A stretch of DNA of 22,543 bases from DATGMB01 sp035293845 (lineage in GTDB: Bacteria; Acidobacteriota; Terriglobia; Bryobacterales; Bryobacteraceae): positions 1-22,543 of the forward strand of contig DATGMB010000185.1 of NCBI GenBank assembly GCA_035293845.1, in the 5' to 3' direction. Under the pieces are notes generated by a model, which saw nothing but the letters and a program-made list of their open reading frames with translations, made no database searches and had not been told where the DNA came from. Shown one piece after another: positions 14,222 through 22,492 of the stretch; positions within the stretch are counted from its first letter, which is position 1, and the number at the start of each line of letters is the position of its first letter. A program made the position numbers and the translations under genes.

Positions 14222-14321
14222 CCTGTTTATGGTAACCGCGAGGCCTGTAGCCGGTGGTGCACGCCCAAGGCCTGCCGCACTGCGCGGCACGGCTGTTATA
14301 GTGTGCCAATAGGAGATTGGG

Positions 14322-15305
14322 ATGCTTCGATTCGTTCTGATTGCGTGTCTGGGTACGTTCGCGGCGTCAGCCGCTTCCGGCGGCTGGCTCATCGTCGCCA
14401 ACAAGGGCGATGAGACCGTCGGGATTATCGACCCCGGTACCGGCCGGCAGGTGGCGGCAGTCGCGGAGGGCGGGACCACGGCGCACGAATTGATCGCTTC
14501 GCCGGACGGCCGCTTCGCTTACGCCCCGATCTACGGCAACTCCGGCGTCGGAAAGCCGGGCACCGACGGCAGCAAGATGGTCGTGATCGATCTCGCCGGG
14601 CGCAAAGTCGTCCGCGAGCTGAATTTCGCGCATGGCGTCCGGCCGCACTGCCCGGTCTTCGGCCCGGACGGAACGCTCTACGTCACCACCGAACTGGACC
14701 AGACCATCTCCGTGATCGATCCGAAGACGCTGAAGATCGTCGGTACGATCCCCACCGGTCAGAAGGAATCCCATATGCTGGCCATCACGCGCGACGGCCG
14801 CCGCGGTTACACGGCCAACGTCGGTCCCGGCACCGTGTCCGTGCTCGATATTCCGGGCCGCAAGACTATCGCAGTGATCCCGATCTCCGCCGAGACGCAG
14901 CGCATCTCGCTCTCGGCGGACGACAGCATGGCGTTCACCTCCGACCAGCGCAGCCCGCGCCTGGCGGTGATCGACACGGCCGCGAACCGGGTGAAGACGT
15001 GGGTCACGCTCCCGGCGCCGGGTTATGGCACGGCGGCGACGCGCGACGGCCGCTGGCTGCTCGTCGCCATGCCGAAGGCCAACCAGGTGGCCGTCGTTGA
15101 CCTGCACGCGATGAAGGTCGCGGCAACCGTCGATGTGCCCAGGGCGCCGCAGGAGGTGCTGATCCGACCCGATCAGCGCGTCGCGTACGTCTCCTGCGAC
15201 GCCAGCGGCGAGGTCGCCGTCATCTCCATTCCCGATTGGAAGGCCCAGACGCCCATCCACGCAGGCAAGACGGTCGACGGCCTGGCCTGGGCGGCTGGGA
15301 TATAA
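14322..15305 (+). CDS. Secreted YVTN-type beta-propeller protein
   Basis: 327 residues with a Sec signal (MLRFVLIACLGTFAASA/AS). The mature protein is a chain of seven or so beta-propeller blades, seen as repeats of the type WLIVANKGDETVGIIDPGT, TLYVTTELDQTISVIDPKT, RGYTANVGPGTVSVLDIPG and RVAYVSCDASGEVAVISIPD, each pairing a VxxIDxxT/G strand with a DGRxxY turn. The start ATG 14322 follows AGGAG by six bases. A TATAGT at 14297-14302 may be its -10 box, but no -35 is seen. Such proteins act as scaffolds or as electron-transfer-linked propellers in the periplasm. There are no heme or PQQ signatures, so no enzyme activity is proposed. It precedes the VOC gene by 11 bases. Confidence 0.9.
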   Translation: MLRFVLIACLGTFAASAASGGWLIVANKGDETVGIIDPGTGRQVAAVAEGGTTAHELIASPDGRFAYAPIYGNSGVGKPGTDGSKMVVIDLAGRKVVRELNFAHGVRPHCPVFGPDGTLYVTTELDQTISVIDPKTLKIVGTIPTGQKESHMLAITRDGRRGYTANVGPGTVSVLDIPGRKTIAVIPISAETQRISLSADDSMAFTSDQRSPRLAVIDTAANRVKTWVTLPAPGYGTAATRDGRWLLVAMPKANQVAVVDLHAMKVAATVDVPRAPQEVLIRPDQRVAYVSCDASGEVAVISIPDWKAQTPIHAGKTVDGLAWAAGI

Positions 15306-15306
15306 T
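15301..15306 (+). promoter_or_regulatory. Perfect -10 box (TATAAT) overlapping the YVTN stop region, just before the VOC gene
   Basis: TATAAT sits at the very end of the YVTN gene and 10 bases before the VOC ATG at 15317. The predicted +1, near 15313, would leave a leader of about four bases, and no ribosome site is present. No TTGACA-like -35 is found at 15-19 bases, so the signal may also be chance. Confidence 0.35.
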
Positions 15307-15316
15307 CTTCTCCCAT

Positions 15317-16393
15317 ATGTCGAACCTACGATCGCGCCGTGACCTGCTGCGCCTGTTGGGAGCCTCCGCCGCCGGCGCACGCTTCGCCGTGCCCGCCTTT
15401 GCGCAGGGCCGGTGCCAGAACGGCTACAATACGCCGGCCTGCCCGATGAGCAAGGAAGTGGCGACCGCCCCCATCAAGCCGCTCTTTGCGCCCACCGGCT
15501 GGAAGACGGTCGCCCTCGAGCACATCTCGTTTCAAGTGCCGGATTACCGCAAAGAAGCGGCGTTTTACATCGCTTTGATGGGTTGGAAGCTGCGCAGCGA
15601 TGACGGCAAGCAGGCCGTGCTCGATATCGGCGACTGGGGCTCGGCGATCTTCAAGGCTGCGCCGCCGGAACAGACCACGGCGCTGGTGGACGGCTTCGGC
15701 TTCGCGATCGAGCCGTGGAACGCCCGGACCGTCGAAGCCGAACTCCGCAAACGCAATCTCAATCCGGTAGCGGACAACAACGGCAAGGGATTTGAGAGCT
15801 TCCACGTCAAGGATCCGGACGGGTTCGATCTGCAGATCGGCAACAGCAACGGCCTGGTGAAGGCGCGCAAGATGCCGCCCACCGCCAAGCTCGAAGTGGA
15901 GCTGCCGTTCGAGCCGACCAATTGGCGCACGGTATGGCTCGACCACCTTTCCTTCGGCGCGAGCAACTACAAGGCGAGCGTGTCTTTCTACACGAATCTG
16001 CTCGGCTGGAAGGACACCTACGATGAAGGCAGCCAGGACGAAGTGCTGATGGGCGATATCGGGGATGCGATTATCCGCGGCGGCAATCCGTTCGATCCGA
16101 ATTTCGGCAAGCCGGCGGCCAACGGGCGCGGCGGCCGGGGAACGCGGCCGCGGAACGTCCGCATCGATCACATCTCATTCGGCATTCAGCCGTGGGATTC
16201 CGACGCCGTTAAGGAGGCTCTGGAAAAGCGCGGGCTGCGCGCCCGGGTCGACACCGGCAACACCGGCGACATTCACCAGGCGGCCTACAAGAGCTACCAC
16301 ACCCAGACGCCCAATCAATACAATCTGCAGATGAGCTGCGTCACCAGGGAGACACGGCTCATCGGCTCCAGCTCGATGCGGCCGGCGCAGTAG
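15317..16393 (+). CDS. Tat-exported two-domain VOC (glyoxalase/dioxygenase-fold) protein
   Basis: 358 residues from ATG 15317; the open frame runs back to 15236 inside the YVTN gene. The start gives MSNLRSRRDLLRLLGASAAG and AVPAFAQG, a twin-arginine signal. Two VOC modules follow: residues about 64-180 (LEHISFQVPDYRKEAAFYIALMGW, ending FHVKDPDGFDLQIGN) and about 203-340 (LDHLSFGASNYKASVSFYTNLLGW, DHISFGIQPW, ending YNLQMS). The first module keeps the H..E-like ends (His69, and the DPDGFDLQI strand). The second starts with His210 but ends NQYNLQMS, so its metal site may be changed. VOC proteins include glyoxalase I and extradiol dioxygenases; the reaction here is not evident. Probably transcribed with, or just after, the YVTN gene. 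Confidence 0.85.
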   Translation: MSNLRSRRDLLRLLGASAAGARFAVPAFAQGRCQNGYNTPACPMSKEVATAPIKPLFAPTGWKTVALEHISFQVPDYRKEAAFYIALMGWKLRSDDGKQAVLDIGDWGSAIFKAAPPEQTTALVDGFGFAIEPWNARTVEAELRKRNLNPVADNNGKGFESFHVKDPDGFDLQIGNSNGLVKARKMPPTAKLEVELPFEPTNWRTVWLDHLSFGASNYKASVSFYTNLLGWKDTYDEGSQDEVLMGDIGDAIIRGGNPFDPNFGKPAANGRGGRGTRPRNVRIDHISFGIQPWDSDAVKEALEKRGLRARVDTGNTGDIHQAAYKSYHTQTPNQYNLQMSCVTRETRLIGSSSMRPAQ

Positions 16394-16403
16394 GCCGCCG
16401 GCG

Positions 16404-16628
16404 CTATCGGGCAGTGGCCAGCCGGGCCGGAGCGGGTTCCGCGGCGATTGAACGCAACACGGATTCGTGCACGGAGATCACGGCCGAATCGCGGCGCGCG
16501 CCGCAGCCGCAGCACGTCAGTGTCTCCCACTCGCGCCACCAGCCGCACCGGTCGCAGTGCCAAAGCCTGCGAGGGGGATTCTCGAAAATCAGGCGGCCGT
16601 TCCTGCTCAGGAAAGTTCCTTTGTGCAT
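16404..16628 (-). CDS. Small zinc-ribbon-like protein
   Basis: 74 residues, start ATG 16628 with GGGAG eight bases upstream. HCDRCGWW (24-31) and TCCGCGA (38-44) give two CxxC-type knuckles (C25/C28 and C39 or C40/C42), separated by WREWET, the pattern of a rubredoxin-like zinc ribbon. No signal peptide is present. It converges with the VOC gene, ending 10 bases from it. The role is unknown; such ribbons often bind nucleic acid or protein. The Cys pairs and the good ribosome site support it being real. Confidence 0.6.
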   Translation of the reverse strand: MHKGTFLSRNGRLIFENPPRRLWHCDRCGWWREWETLTCCGCGARRDSAVISVHESVLRSIAAEPAPARLATAR

Positions 16629-16832
16629 TCGTGTATCTCCCGATCTGAAGTTTCGGTCAAGTTACGCGCAATCGCAAGAATCGATAACGTATACGTCCGG
16701 ACACTGCCGGGAGTTAATAGAGGAGATGATAACCGGTGATGATTCCTGCGGCCGCGCGGGGCGCGCAGCCCGCGCCGGAGAACCCTGGATTCGGCGCGGC
16801 TCAGCGCGCGCCGGCCCGCTTCTGATAAAACT

Positions 16833-17705
16833 ATGATGATGAAATCCAGATGGATTCCCTCTGCCGCGTTCCTGCTTGCGTGGGGAATGATGGCGCAACA
16901 GAATGGCCAGCCTCCGGCCGCCCCCGGGAATGCTGGCGGGAACCGGCGGAACCCGGCCACCACGCCGGCATCGCGCCCCGCCCCTCGCACCGCGACCCCC
17001 CAGACCTACTCGGCCGAAGAGGTTCGCAACGGCGAGGCCAAATTTGCGGCCCAGTGCGGCTTCTGCCACGGCCGCGACGCCGCCGGCGGAGAGACCGGCC
17101 CCGACCTCACCCGCTCCCAGCTCGTTGCCGACGACAATCGCGGCGATAAGATCGGCCCGCTGGTTCGCGCCGGCGTTCCGGATAAGGGCATGCCCGCGTT
17201 CGAGCTCAGCACCGCCGACCTGAACGCCATCGTGGCGTTCATTCACGACCGCAAGACCAAAACGGAGTCGCTCGTCGGCGGCCGCCGCTCGGTCGACCCC
17301 GGGGACCTGGCCACCGGAGACGTCGAGGCCGGCCGCAAGTATTTCAACGGCGCCGGCGGCTGCTCCGGGTGCCACTCCCCGGCGGGCGATCTGGCGGGCA
17401 TCGCGTCCCGGTATAAGGGATTGGTCCTTCTGCGCCGCATGCTGTATCCCAGCGGCCGGCCGGCGCCCAAACCGGCCACGGTCACTTTGACTCTGGCCTC
17501 CGGCGAGACGATCAAGGCGCCTCTGGCCTCCGAGGACGAGTTCAGCATCGCGATTCTGGATCCGCAGGGAAAGCGGCAAACTTACGAAAAGACCTCCGTT
17601 AAATTTAAGATCGACAATCCGCTGGCGGCTCATTTCGACCAGCTCGGCAAATACACCGACGCGGATATGCATAATGTGTATACCTATTTGGACACGCTGA
17701 AATGA
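16833..17705 (+). CDS. Diheme c-type cytochrome, partner of the PQQ dehydrogenase
   Basis: 290 residues with an exported N-terminus (MMMKSRWIPSAAFLLAWGMMAQQ). A Pro/Ala/Asn-rich linker (24-58) follows, then two cytochrome c domains: heme site CGFCH at 75-79 with likely axial Met120 (KGMPAF), and CSGCH at 177-181. Residues 203-290 form a beta-rich tail (TVTLTLASGETIKAPLASEDEFSIAILD) of the kind seen in Acidobacteria and Planctomycetes cytochromes. The ATG is the first of three in a row (16833, 16836, 16839); no Shine-Dalgarno is seen. It overlaps the dehydrogenase gene by the 4 bases ATGA, so the two are translated together. It probably carries electrons from the dehydrogenase to the respiratory chain. 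Confidence 0.93.
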   Translation: MMMKSRWIPSAAFLLAWGMMAQQNGQPPAAPGNAGGNRRNPATTPASRPAPRTATPQTYSAEEVRNGEAKFAAQCGFCHGRDAAGGETGPDLTRSQLVADDNRGDKIGPLVRAGVPDKGMPAFELSTADLNAIVAFIHDRKTKTESLVGGRRSVDPGDLATGDVEAGRKYFNGAGGCSGCHSPAGDLAGIASRYKGLVLLRRMLYPSGRPAPKPATVTLTLASGETIKAPLASEDEFSIAILDPQGKRQTYEKTSVKFKIDNPLAAHFDQLGKYTDADMHNVYTYLDTLK

Positions 17706-19306
17706 GGAACATCGTGCGCTCTTTGATTACCCTGCTGGCGCTTTGCCTGACCGCGCCGGGTCAGGCGATCGATCCGAAATTGCTGCTTCATCCGCCCGCG
17801 GATAGCTGGCTGACTTATCACGGCGATTACTCCGGCCGGCGGCATTCCTCGCTGGCCCAGATCACGCCCGAAAACGTGACCGCGCTGCAGCAGGTCTGGA
17901 AATTTCAGCCGGAGGGCGGCCGGGGGTTCAAGTCCTCGCCGATTGTCGCGAACGGGATCCTCTACCTCACCACGCCGGACAACATCTGGGCCGCCGACGT
18001 GCGCACCGGCAAGGAGCTTTGGCACTACAAGAATCGTCAAAATGACGCGTTCCACATCGGCCACCGCGGGACGGCCATTTACAAGGACACGGTTTACCTC
18101 ACCACGCCCGATTGCCACCTGATTGCCCTCAACGCCAGGGACGGTAAGGTGAAATGGGATGTCGTGATCGCCGATTCGGACAAGGGCTACTGGTCGACGC
18201 ACGCGCCGCTCATCATAGGCAACCATGTGCTGGTCGGAGTGGCCGGCGATTTCGACAACCTGCCCGGGCTGTTGAAATCCTTCGACGGCGACACCGGCAA
18301 GTTACAGTGGACCTTCTACAGCACGCCTCCGCCCGGCAGCAAGGACTCGATCAGCGGGGGCGCCACGGGCGGTCAGATGTGGATCACGGGCACTTATGAT
18401 CCCGATCTGAACCTGGTCTACGTCGGAACCGGAAATCCCACGCCGGTCCTCAACGGCGGCGCGCGCCCCGGCGACAATCCCTGGACGTGCAGCATCGTCG
18501 CACTGAACGCGGATACCGGCAAGCTGGTCTGGGGCTTTCAGCCTTCGCCGCACGACACGCACGATTGGGATGCGGTCGAGGTCCCAGTGCTGGCGGATGC
18601 GGTCTTCAACGGCCAGCCGCGCAAACTGCTGATGCAGGCCTCGCGCAACGGCTATTTCTTTGTCCTGGACCGCACGAACGGCAAGAGCCTTCTGACGGTG
18701 CCCTTCGCCGCCGTCAATTGGGCCAAGGGCATCGACGCGCAGGGCCGCCCGATTCCCGATCCCGCCAAGTATCCATCGCGGAGTGGCGTGCTCGTCGCAC
18801 CGAACGAGGGCGGCGCGACCAATTACCGGTCCCCGAGTTTCGATCCTCAGACCGGGCTATTCATCGTGAATGCCGCGGATAGTTACGGCATCTATTTCTT
18901 CAAACCCGAGCACGGCTCCTACGGATGGGCCGGAGCGGATTACGGTGTGGCGGAACGGTCATTCCTGCGGGCCATCGATTACCGGACCGGAAAGATTGTC
19001 TGGAGCCACCCGATCGGCGAGGGCGCCGGCTCTGCCGGTGTCCTGACGACCGATTCGGGCTTGACCTTCAGCGGCGATAATCACGGCAACTTCCTGGCGC
19101 TGCGCACGAGCGACGGCACGACGGTCTGGCACGAGAACATCGGGCGAATGGGCAACGCGCCCGTCACTCTCGAGTTGGATGGGAAGCAGTACCTGCTGGT
19201 GGGCGGAGGCAACGCGCTGTACGCGTTCCGGTTGCGCGACTCCGCCCCGGCCTCCGGCGCGCCCGCCGTGCCGGGTGGACATCACGGCGCCGCCGCGCGG
19301 CAGTGA
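17702..19306 (+). CDS. PQQ-dependent dehydrogenase, quinoprotein alcohol/glucose type beta-propeller
   Basis: 534 residues with a Sec signal (RSLITLLALCLTAPGQA/ID). The eight-bladed propeller is evident from repeats such as GILYLTTPDNIWAADVRTGKELWHY, DTVYLTTPDCHLIALNARDGKVKWD, LNLVYVGTGNPTP, SIVALNADTGKLVWGFQ and LRAIDYRTGKIVWSH, with W-motif docking residues. PHDTHDWD (283-290) holds the Asp that corresponds to the catalytic base of methanol dehydrogenase. The residue two further on is Val, not Asp, so the lanthanide-type XoxF signature is missing. The vicinal CC pair of methanol/ethanol dehydrogenases is also absent: the region reads AFHIGHRGTA (116-125). No C-terminal heme is fused; electrons probably go to the coupled diheme cytochrome. 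The alcohol or aldose substrate is not identifiable. Confidence 0.92.
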   Translation: MRNIVRSLITLLALCLTAPGQAIDPKLLLHPPADSWLTYHGDYSGRRHSSLAQITPENVTALQQVWKFQPEGGRGFKSSPIVANGILYLTTPDNIWAADVRTGKELWHYKNRQNDAFHIGHRGTAIYKDTVYLTTPDCHLIALNARDGKVKWDVVIADSDKGYWSTHAPLIIGNHVLVGVAGDFDNLPGLLKSFDGDTGKLQWTFYSTPPPGSKDSISGGATGGQMWITGTYDPDLNLVYVGTGNPTPVLNGGARPGDNPWTCSIVALNADTGKLVWGFQPSPHDTHDWDAVEVPVLADAVFNGQPRKLLMQASRNGYFFVLDRTNGKSLLTVPFAAVNWAKGIDAQGRPIPDPAKYPSRSGVLVAPNEGGATNYRSPSFDPQTGLFIVNAADSYGIYFFKPEHGSYGWAGADYGVAERSFLRAIDYRTGKIVWSHPIGEGAGSAGVLTTDSGLTFSGDNHGNFLALRTSDGTTVWHENIGRMGNAPVTLELDGKQYLLVGGGNALYAFRLRDSAPASGAPAVPGGHHGAAARQ

Positions 19307-19316
19307 TGGCGGCCTC

Positions 19317-22037
19317 TCACAAGCGAAGCTCCGCCTGAACCACTTGATCCGGCTCGGAGTACCGGACGGCAAATCCCGCCCTGGCGAGAAGGTGTTGCAT
19401 AGCGAGGTTTTCGGCCAGCATCACCGCAAGCAGCCGGTCCAGCTTCTCCTCCCGCGCCACCTCGACGAGGAGCCGGATCAACTGCGTCGCGGCGCCAAGA
19501 TTGTGATAAGCATCGCTCACGATCACCGCGATCTCGGCTTCATTTCTGCCGCGCAACCTCTTCATGCGAGCCACGCCGATGATTTCCCGCGCACCATCCG
19601 CGCCGGTGAGTTGCGCGACCAGAGCGATTTCGCGGTCGTAGTCGATAAAGCACTGGCGGGTGAGGCGGTCGTGCGCGATTCGCGCGTCCAACTGGAAGAA
19701 GTGAAAGTACCGTAAGTAGACGCTCTCATCCTGGAGCGTCAGATGGAAGCGGATCATCATCGGCTCGTCCTCGGGACGGATCGGCCGGAGCAGAACCTCG
19801 GTGCCATTTTTCAAAACGGCCGGCCTGCTGTAGTGGGCCGGATAGGGCCGGATCGCGGTTCGGGGCAGGGCGCTCTCTTTCGTCTGGGGCGGGTGGAGGA
19901 TGATGCGCGCATCGAGCGCCAGGAGCTGGCCGGCGGAGGCCAGCAGCGGGTTGATATCGATTTCTTTGATCCAGGGCTGTTCCGTAACCAGCCGGCTGAA
20001 GCGAACAACAAGCTGCGCCAGGGCATGCAGATCCACCGGCTGACGTCCGCGCACGCCCGGCAGAGCCCGGAAGATCCGCGTGCGCTCCATCATTCGGAGC
20101 GCGAGCGTGGTGTTGAGCGGCGGCAGGGCCAGCGCGCGATCCTGCATGACTTCGACCAATTCGCCGCCCGAACCGAACAGGAGCACCGGTCCGAACTGTG
20201 GGTCCACGCTGCTCCCCAGGATCAGTTCGTAGCCTTTGGCTCGCACCATCGGCTGCACGGTCACGCCCTGAAACGCGCCGGCCGCCGCGCGTTGGATGGC
20301 GGCATAGGCCTCACGGACGGCCGCCTCATCGCCGAGATTCAATCGCACACCGCCGATGTCGCTCTTGTGCGTGACGGTGAGCGAATGGAGCTTCAGCACC
20401 ACCGGATATCCGATCCCGGCGGCGAGCTGCACGGCTTCCTCTTCGCTCGACGCCAATCGCGTGGCCGGAGCCGGAATGCCGTAAGCGGCAAGGATTTCTT
20501 TGGATTCGACTTCGGTGAGCAATTCGCGTCCCGCGCCTCGCGCCGCATCGATCACCGCGCGAGCGCGCGCGGCATCGATGTCCTCGGCCTCCTTCGGATA
20601 AGCCGGCGTCTCGTACAGGCTTTGCAGGTTGGAACTGTACCGCCACATGTCATGGAACAGGCGGGCCGCGGTGTCCGGATAGGGAAACGTGGGAATGCCC
20701 GCGGACTGCAGAATTCTCTGCCCGGCGGCCACCTGGCTGCCGCCCATCCAACTCGCGAGCACGGGTTTACCGGTCAGTTTCGCGTATCGCTTCAGCCGTT
20801 CGGCGATTTCGGTCGGGTTGGTCATTCCCTGCGGGCTCAGAACGATGAGGAATCCATCGGTATTCGGATCCCGCGCGGCGATCTCCATGGCAGCGGCATA
20901 GCGATCGGCCGTGGCGTCCCCGATGATATCGACCGGGTTCTGATGACTCCAATGCTTCGGGAGGACGCCATTGAGCGCTTCGATGGTCTCCGGGCTCAAT
21001 TGGGCGATTTGCCCGCCGGCGGCGATCAGCGCATCGGTTGCCATGACGGCGGGTCCGCCGGCGTTGCTGACGATCGTCAAACGAGGCCCCCGCGGGCGCG
21101 GCTGCATGGCGAGAATCTCCGCCAGATAGAAGAGGTCGCTGATGCGGTCCACGCGCAAAACACCACACCGGCGGAATGCGGCATCGAGCACGTCATCGCT
21201 GCCGGCCAGGGAACCCGTGTGCGAAGCCGCGGCCTTCGCCGCCGCTCCCGTGCGGCCGGTCTTGACCACGATGACGGGCTTGCTCAGCGCCACCTCGCGA
21301 GCGGCCGAGAGGAACGAGCGGGCATCGCCGATCGATTCCATATACATGATGATGCTCTTCGTGTTCGGATCGTCGGCGAAGTAGTCGATCAGATCGCCCC
21401 AGCCGACGTCGAGCATCGAGCCCACGGACACGAAGGCGCTGAAGCCGACATTCTCGCGCAGGCTCCAGTCGAGGATCGAGGTGCAGAGCGCGCCGCTCTG
21501 GCTGAGGAACGCCACGCTTCCCGGATGAGCGGTATTGGCGGCGAACGTCGCGTTCAGCCCGATCAGCGGGTTCATGATTCCGAGACAGTTCGGGCCGATC
21601 AGTCTCATTCCGCCCCGGCGCGCCTCCGCCAGGACCTGCTGCTCGAGTTCGAGTCCGGCGGCGCCCGTTTCCCGAAATCCCGCCGAGATGATCACCGCGT
21701 TCTTCACGCGCGCCTCGGCGCAGTCCCGGACGGCATCCGGCACGGTGGCGGCGCGCGTCGCGATGACCGCCAGATCCACGGAGCCGGGGATGGCGCTGAC
21801 GCTGGCGTACGAACGATGGCCCAGAACGCTGGGCCGGTGCGGATTCACCGGAATCGCAGTGCCGCCGAAACTGCCGCCGGTCAGGTTCGCGAACAGCGTC
21901 CGGCCGACGCTTCCGGGAGTCTCCGTGGCGCCGACCACCGCCACGGTTCTGGGGGCAAAAAAAGCGCCCAGCGGCGATTGCCGGCCGGCTCCGGCAGCCA
22001 ATCCGGGCCTCGGTGTGTTCAGTGAGATCGTGCTCAT
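19317..22037 (-). CDS. ADP-forming acyl-CoA synthetase fused to a GNAT acetyltransferase (Pat-like)
   Basis: 906 residues from ATG 22037 with GGGGAG seven bases upstream. Domains in order: CoA-binding Rossmann (about 23-150, TVAVVGATETPGSVGRTL), CoA-ligase domains (IGPNCLGIMNP 147-157, ASHTGSLAG with His273), an ATP-grasp domain (about 505-720, with THKSDIGGV, His557), and a C-terminal GNAT domain (about 742-906, VSDAYHNLGAATQLIRLL). This is the layout of NDP-forming acetyl-CoA synthetases fused to protein lysine acetyltransferases such as Pat. Both phosphorelay histidines known for ADP-forming acetyl-CoA synthetases are present, so the synthetase half may be active. Possible roles are making or using acyl-CoA with ADP/ATP and acetylating protein lysines. 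It overlaps the small CxxC gene by ATGA and converges with the dehydrogenase gene. Confidence 0.93.
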   Translation of the reverse strand: MSTISLNTPRPGLAAGAGRQSPLGAFFAPRTVAVVGATETPGSVGRTLFANLTGGSFGGTAIPVNPHRPSVLGHRSYASVSAIPGSVDLAVIATRAATVPDAVRDCAEARVKNAVIISAGFRETGAAGLELEQQVLAEARRGGMRLIGPNCLGIMNPLIGLNATFAANTAHPGSVAFLSQSGALCTSILDWSLRENVGFSAFVSVGSMLDVGWGDLIDYFADDPNTKSIIMYMESIGDARSFLSAAREVALSKPVIVVKTGRTGAAAKAAASHTGSLAGSDDVLDAAFRRCGVLRVDRISDLFYLAEILAMQPRPRGPRLTIVSNAGGPAVMATDALIAAGGQIAQLSPETIEALNGVLPKHWSHQNPVDIIGDATADRYAAAMEIAARDPNTDGFLIVLSPQGMTNPTEIAERLKRYAKLTGKPVLASWMGGSQVAAGQRILQSAGIPTFPYPDTAARLFHDMWRYSSNLQSLYETPAYPKEAEDIDAARARAVIDAARGAGRELLTEVESKEILAAYGIPAPATRLASSEEEAVQLAAGIGYPVVLKLHSLTVTHKSDIGGVRLNLGDEAAVREAYAAIQRAAAGAFQGVTVQPMVRAKGYELILGSSVDPQFGPVLLFGSGGELVEVMQDRALALPPLNTTLALRMMERTRIFRALPGVRGRQPVDLHALAQLVVRFSRLVTEQPWIKEIDINPLLASAGQLLALDARIILHPPQTKESALPRTAIRPYPAHYSRPAVLKNGTEVLLRPIRPEDEPMMIRFHLTLQDESVYLRYFHFFQLDARIAHDRLTRQCFIDYDREIALVAQLTGADGAREIIGVARMKRLRGRNEAEIAVIVSDAYHNLGAATQLIRLLVEVAREEKLDRLLAVMLAENLAMQHLLARAGFAVRYSEPDQVVQAELRL

Positions 22038-22252
22038 TCGGTGCTCCCCGCGTGTCCTGCAATCTCCCCGTTCAACGCATCCACCACCTGAGAGACCGCG
22101 ATTCCCTGGCGCCGCGCGACGATCTCGATCGAACAGTCGTCGCATGCGTCCCGAAATCCTAAGGCCTCGAAAATTGCGCGCGTCCCCGGATACTGGTTTT
22201 TCACATCCCGGACTGTCATGGACGGTCGAATGAAGCGGTCAAACGGTAACAT
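22034..22252 (-). CDS. Small CxxC protein, DUF1858/ScdA_N-like redox-disulfide domain
   Basis: 72 residues from ATG 22252, preceded by GAGGGGAACG, a strong ribosome site. A longer frame to 22291 has a poorer start. The single domain (about 11-62) follows the DUF1858 pattern: MTVRDVKNQYPGTRAIFEALGF, then ACDDC (Cys37, Cys40), then SIEIVARRQGIAVSQVVDALN. This family (also called hybrid-cluster-protein-associated redox disulfide, related to the N-terminus of ScdA/RIC iron-sulfur repair proteins) occurs near redox enzymes. Here the stop overlaps the start of the synthetase/acetyltransferase gene (ATGA), so the two are co-translated. Function is unproven; a thiol switch or metal-binding partner is possible. 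Confidence 0.78.
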   Translation of the reverse strand: MLPFDRFIRPSMTVRDVKNQYPGTRAIFEALGFRDACDDCSIEIVARRQGIAVSQVVDALNGEIAGHAGSTE

Positions 22253-22390
22253 CGTTCCCCTCTCGCGGTAGTCGTGCATCCTGGGTGCCAACGCGCGGCC
22301 CCTGCGATCTCAAAGGAATTCCGATTCCGCATTGGGGGATTTCACGCGGGGATGGGCGCTATCGCGCACCGTCAGCGAGGCTGAACCTTT

Positions 22391-22406
22391 GACGCAGAGA
22401 CGCAGA
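22391..22406. repeat. Short tandem repeat, two copies of GACGCAGA
   Basis: GACGCAGA occurs twice head to tail, followed by GATGG. Very similar GACGCAGAGACGCAGAG strings are scattered in intergenic DNA of many environmental bacteria, from memory. It lies about 86 bases before the last ATG, in the 240-base gene-free interval between the divergent genes. No further copies are seen in the window. Confidence 0.5.
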
Positions 22407-22420
22407 GATGGAATGAGAAC

Positions 22421-22491
22421 GCCGGTTCCCTTTACGGGATGCGTTAAGCTCCCAAATGGAAACGCACTCGAGGTGCAAAAAGGAAACCGGC
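22421..22491 (+). promoter_or_regulatory. Leader hairpin that covers the ribosome site of the last gene
   Basis: GCCGGTTCCCTTT (22421-22433) can pair with AAAGGAAACCGGC (22479-22491) in 12 of 13 positions; the exception is a C-A mismatch. An inner stem TGCGTT/AACGCA (22440-22445 with 22461-22466) stacks inside. The Shine-Dalgarno AGGA (22481-22484) is within the right arm, two bases before the ATG region. Folding would block translation, so it may be a regulatory leader or thermosensor; this is inference. Confidence 0.4.
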
Positions 22492-22492
22492 T

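Noticed and set aside
12929..14413. Plus-strand open frame of 494 codons
   Set aside because: Antisense to the deacylase gene, whose family motifs are clear; composition is that of a shadow frame.
16379..16415. GCCGGC-rich inverted repeats between the VOC and zinc-ribbon genes as a terminator
   Set aside because: Short 6-base arms of a self-complementary, GC-rich word and no T-run; expected often in this base composition.
16687..16696. Ten-base palindrome ACGTATACGT upstream of the cytochrome gene
   Set aside because: A single short copy with no partner and no spacing relation to a promoter that I can define.
19743..22025. Plus-strand open frame of 760 codons
   Set aside because: It is antisense to the synthetase/acetyltransferase gene, is rich in His/Arg/Asp/Gly with no domain, and reflects high GC with few stops.
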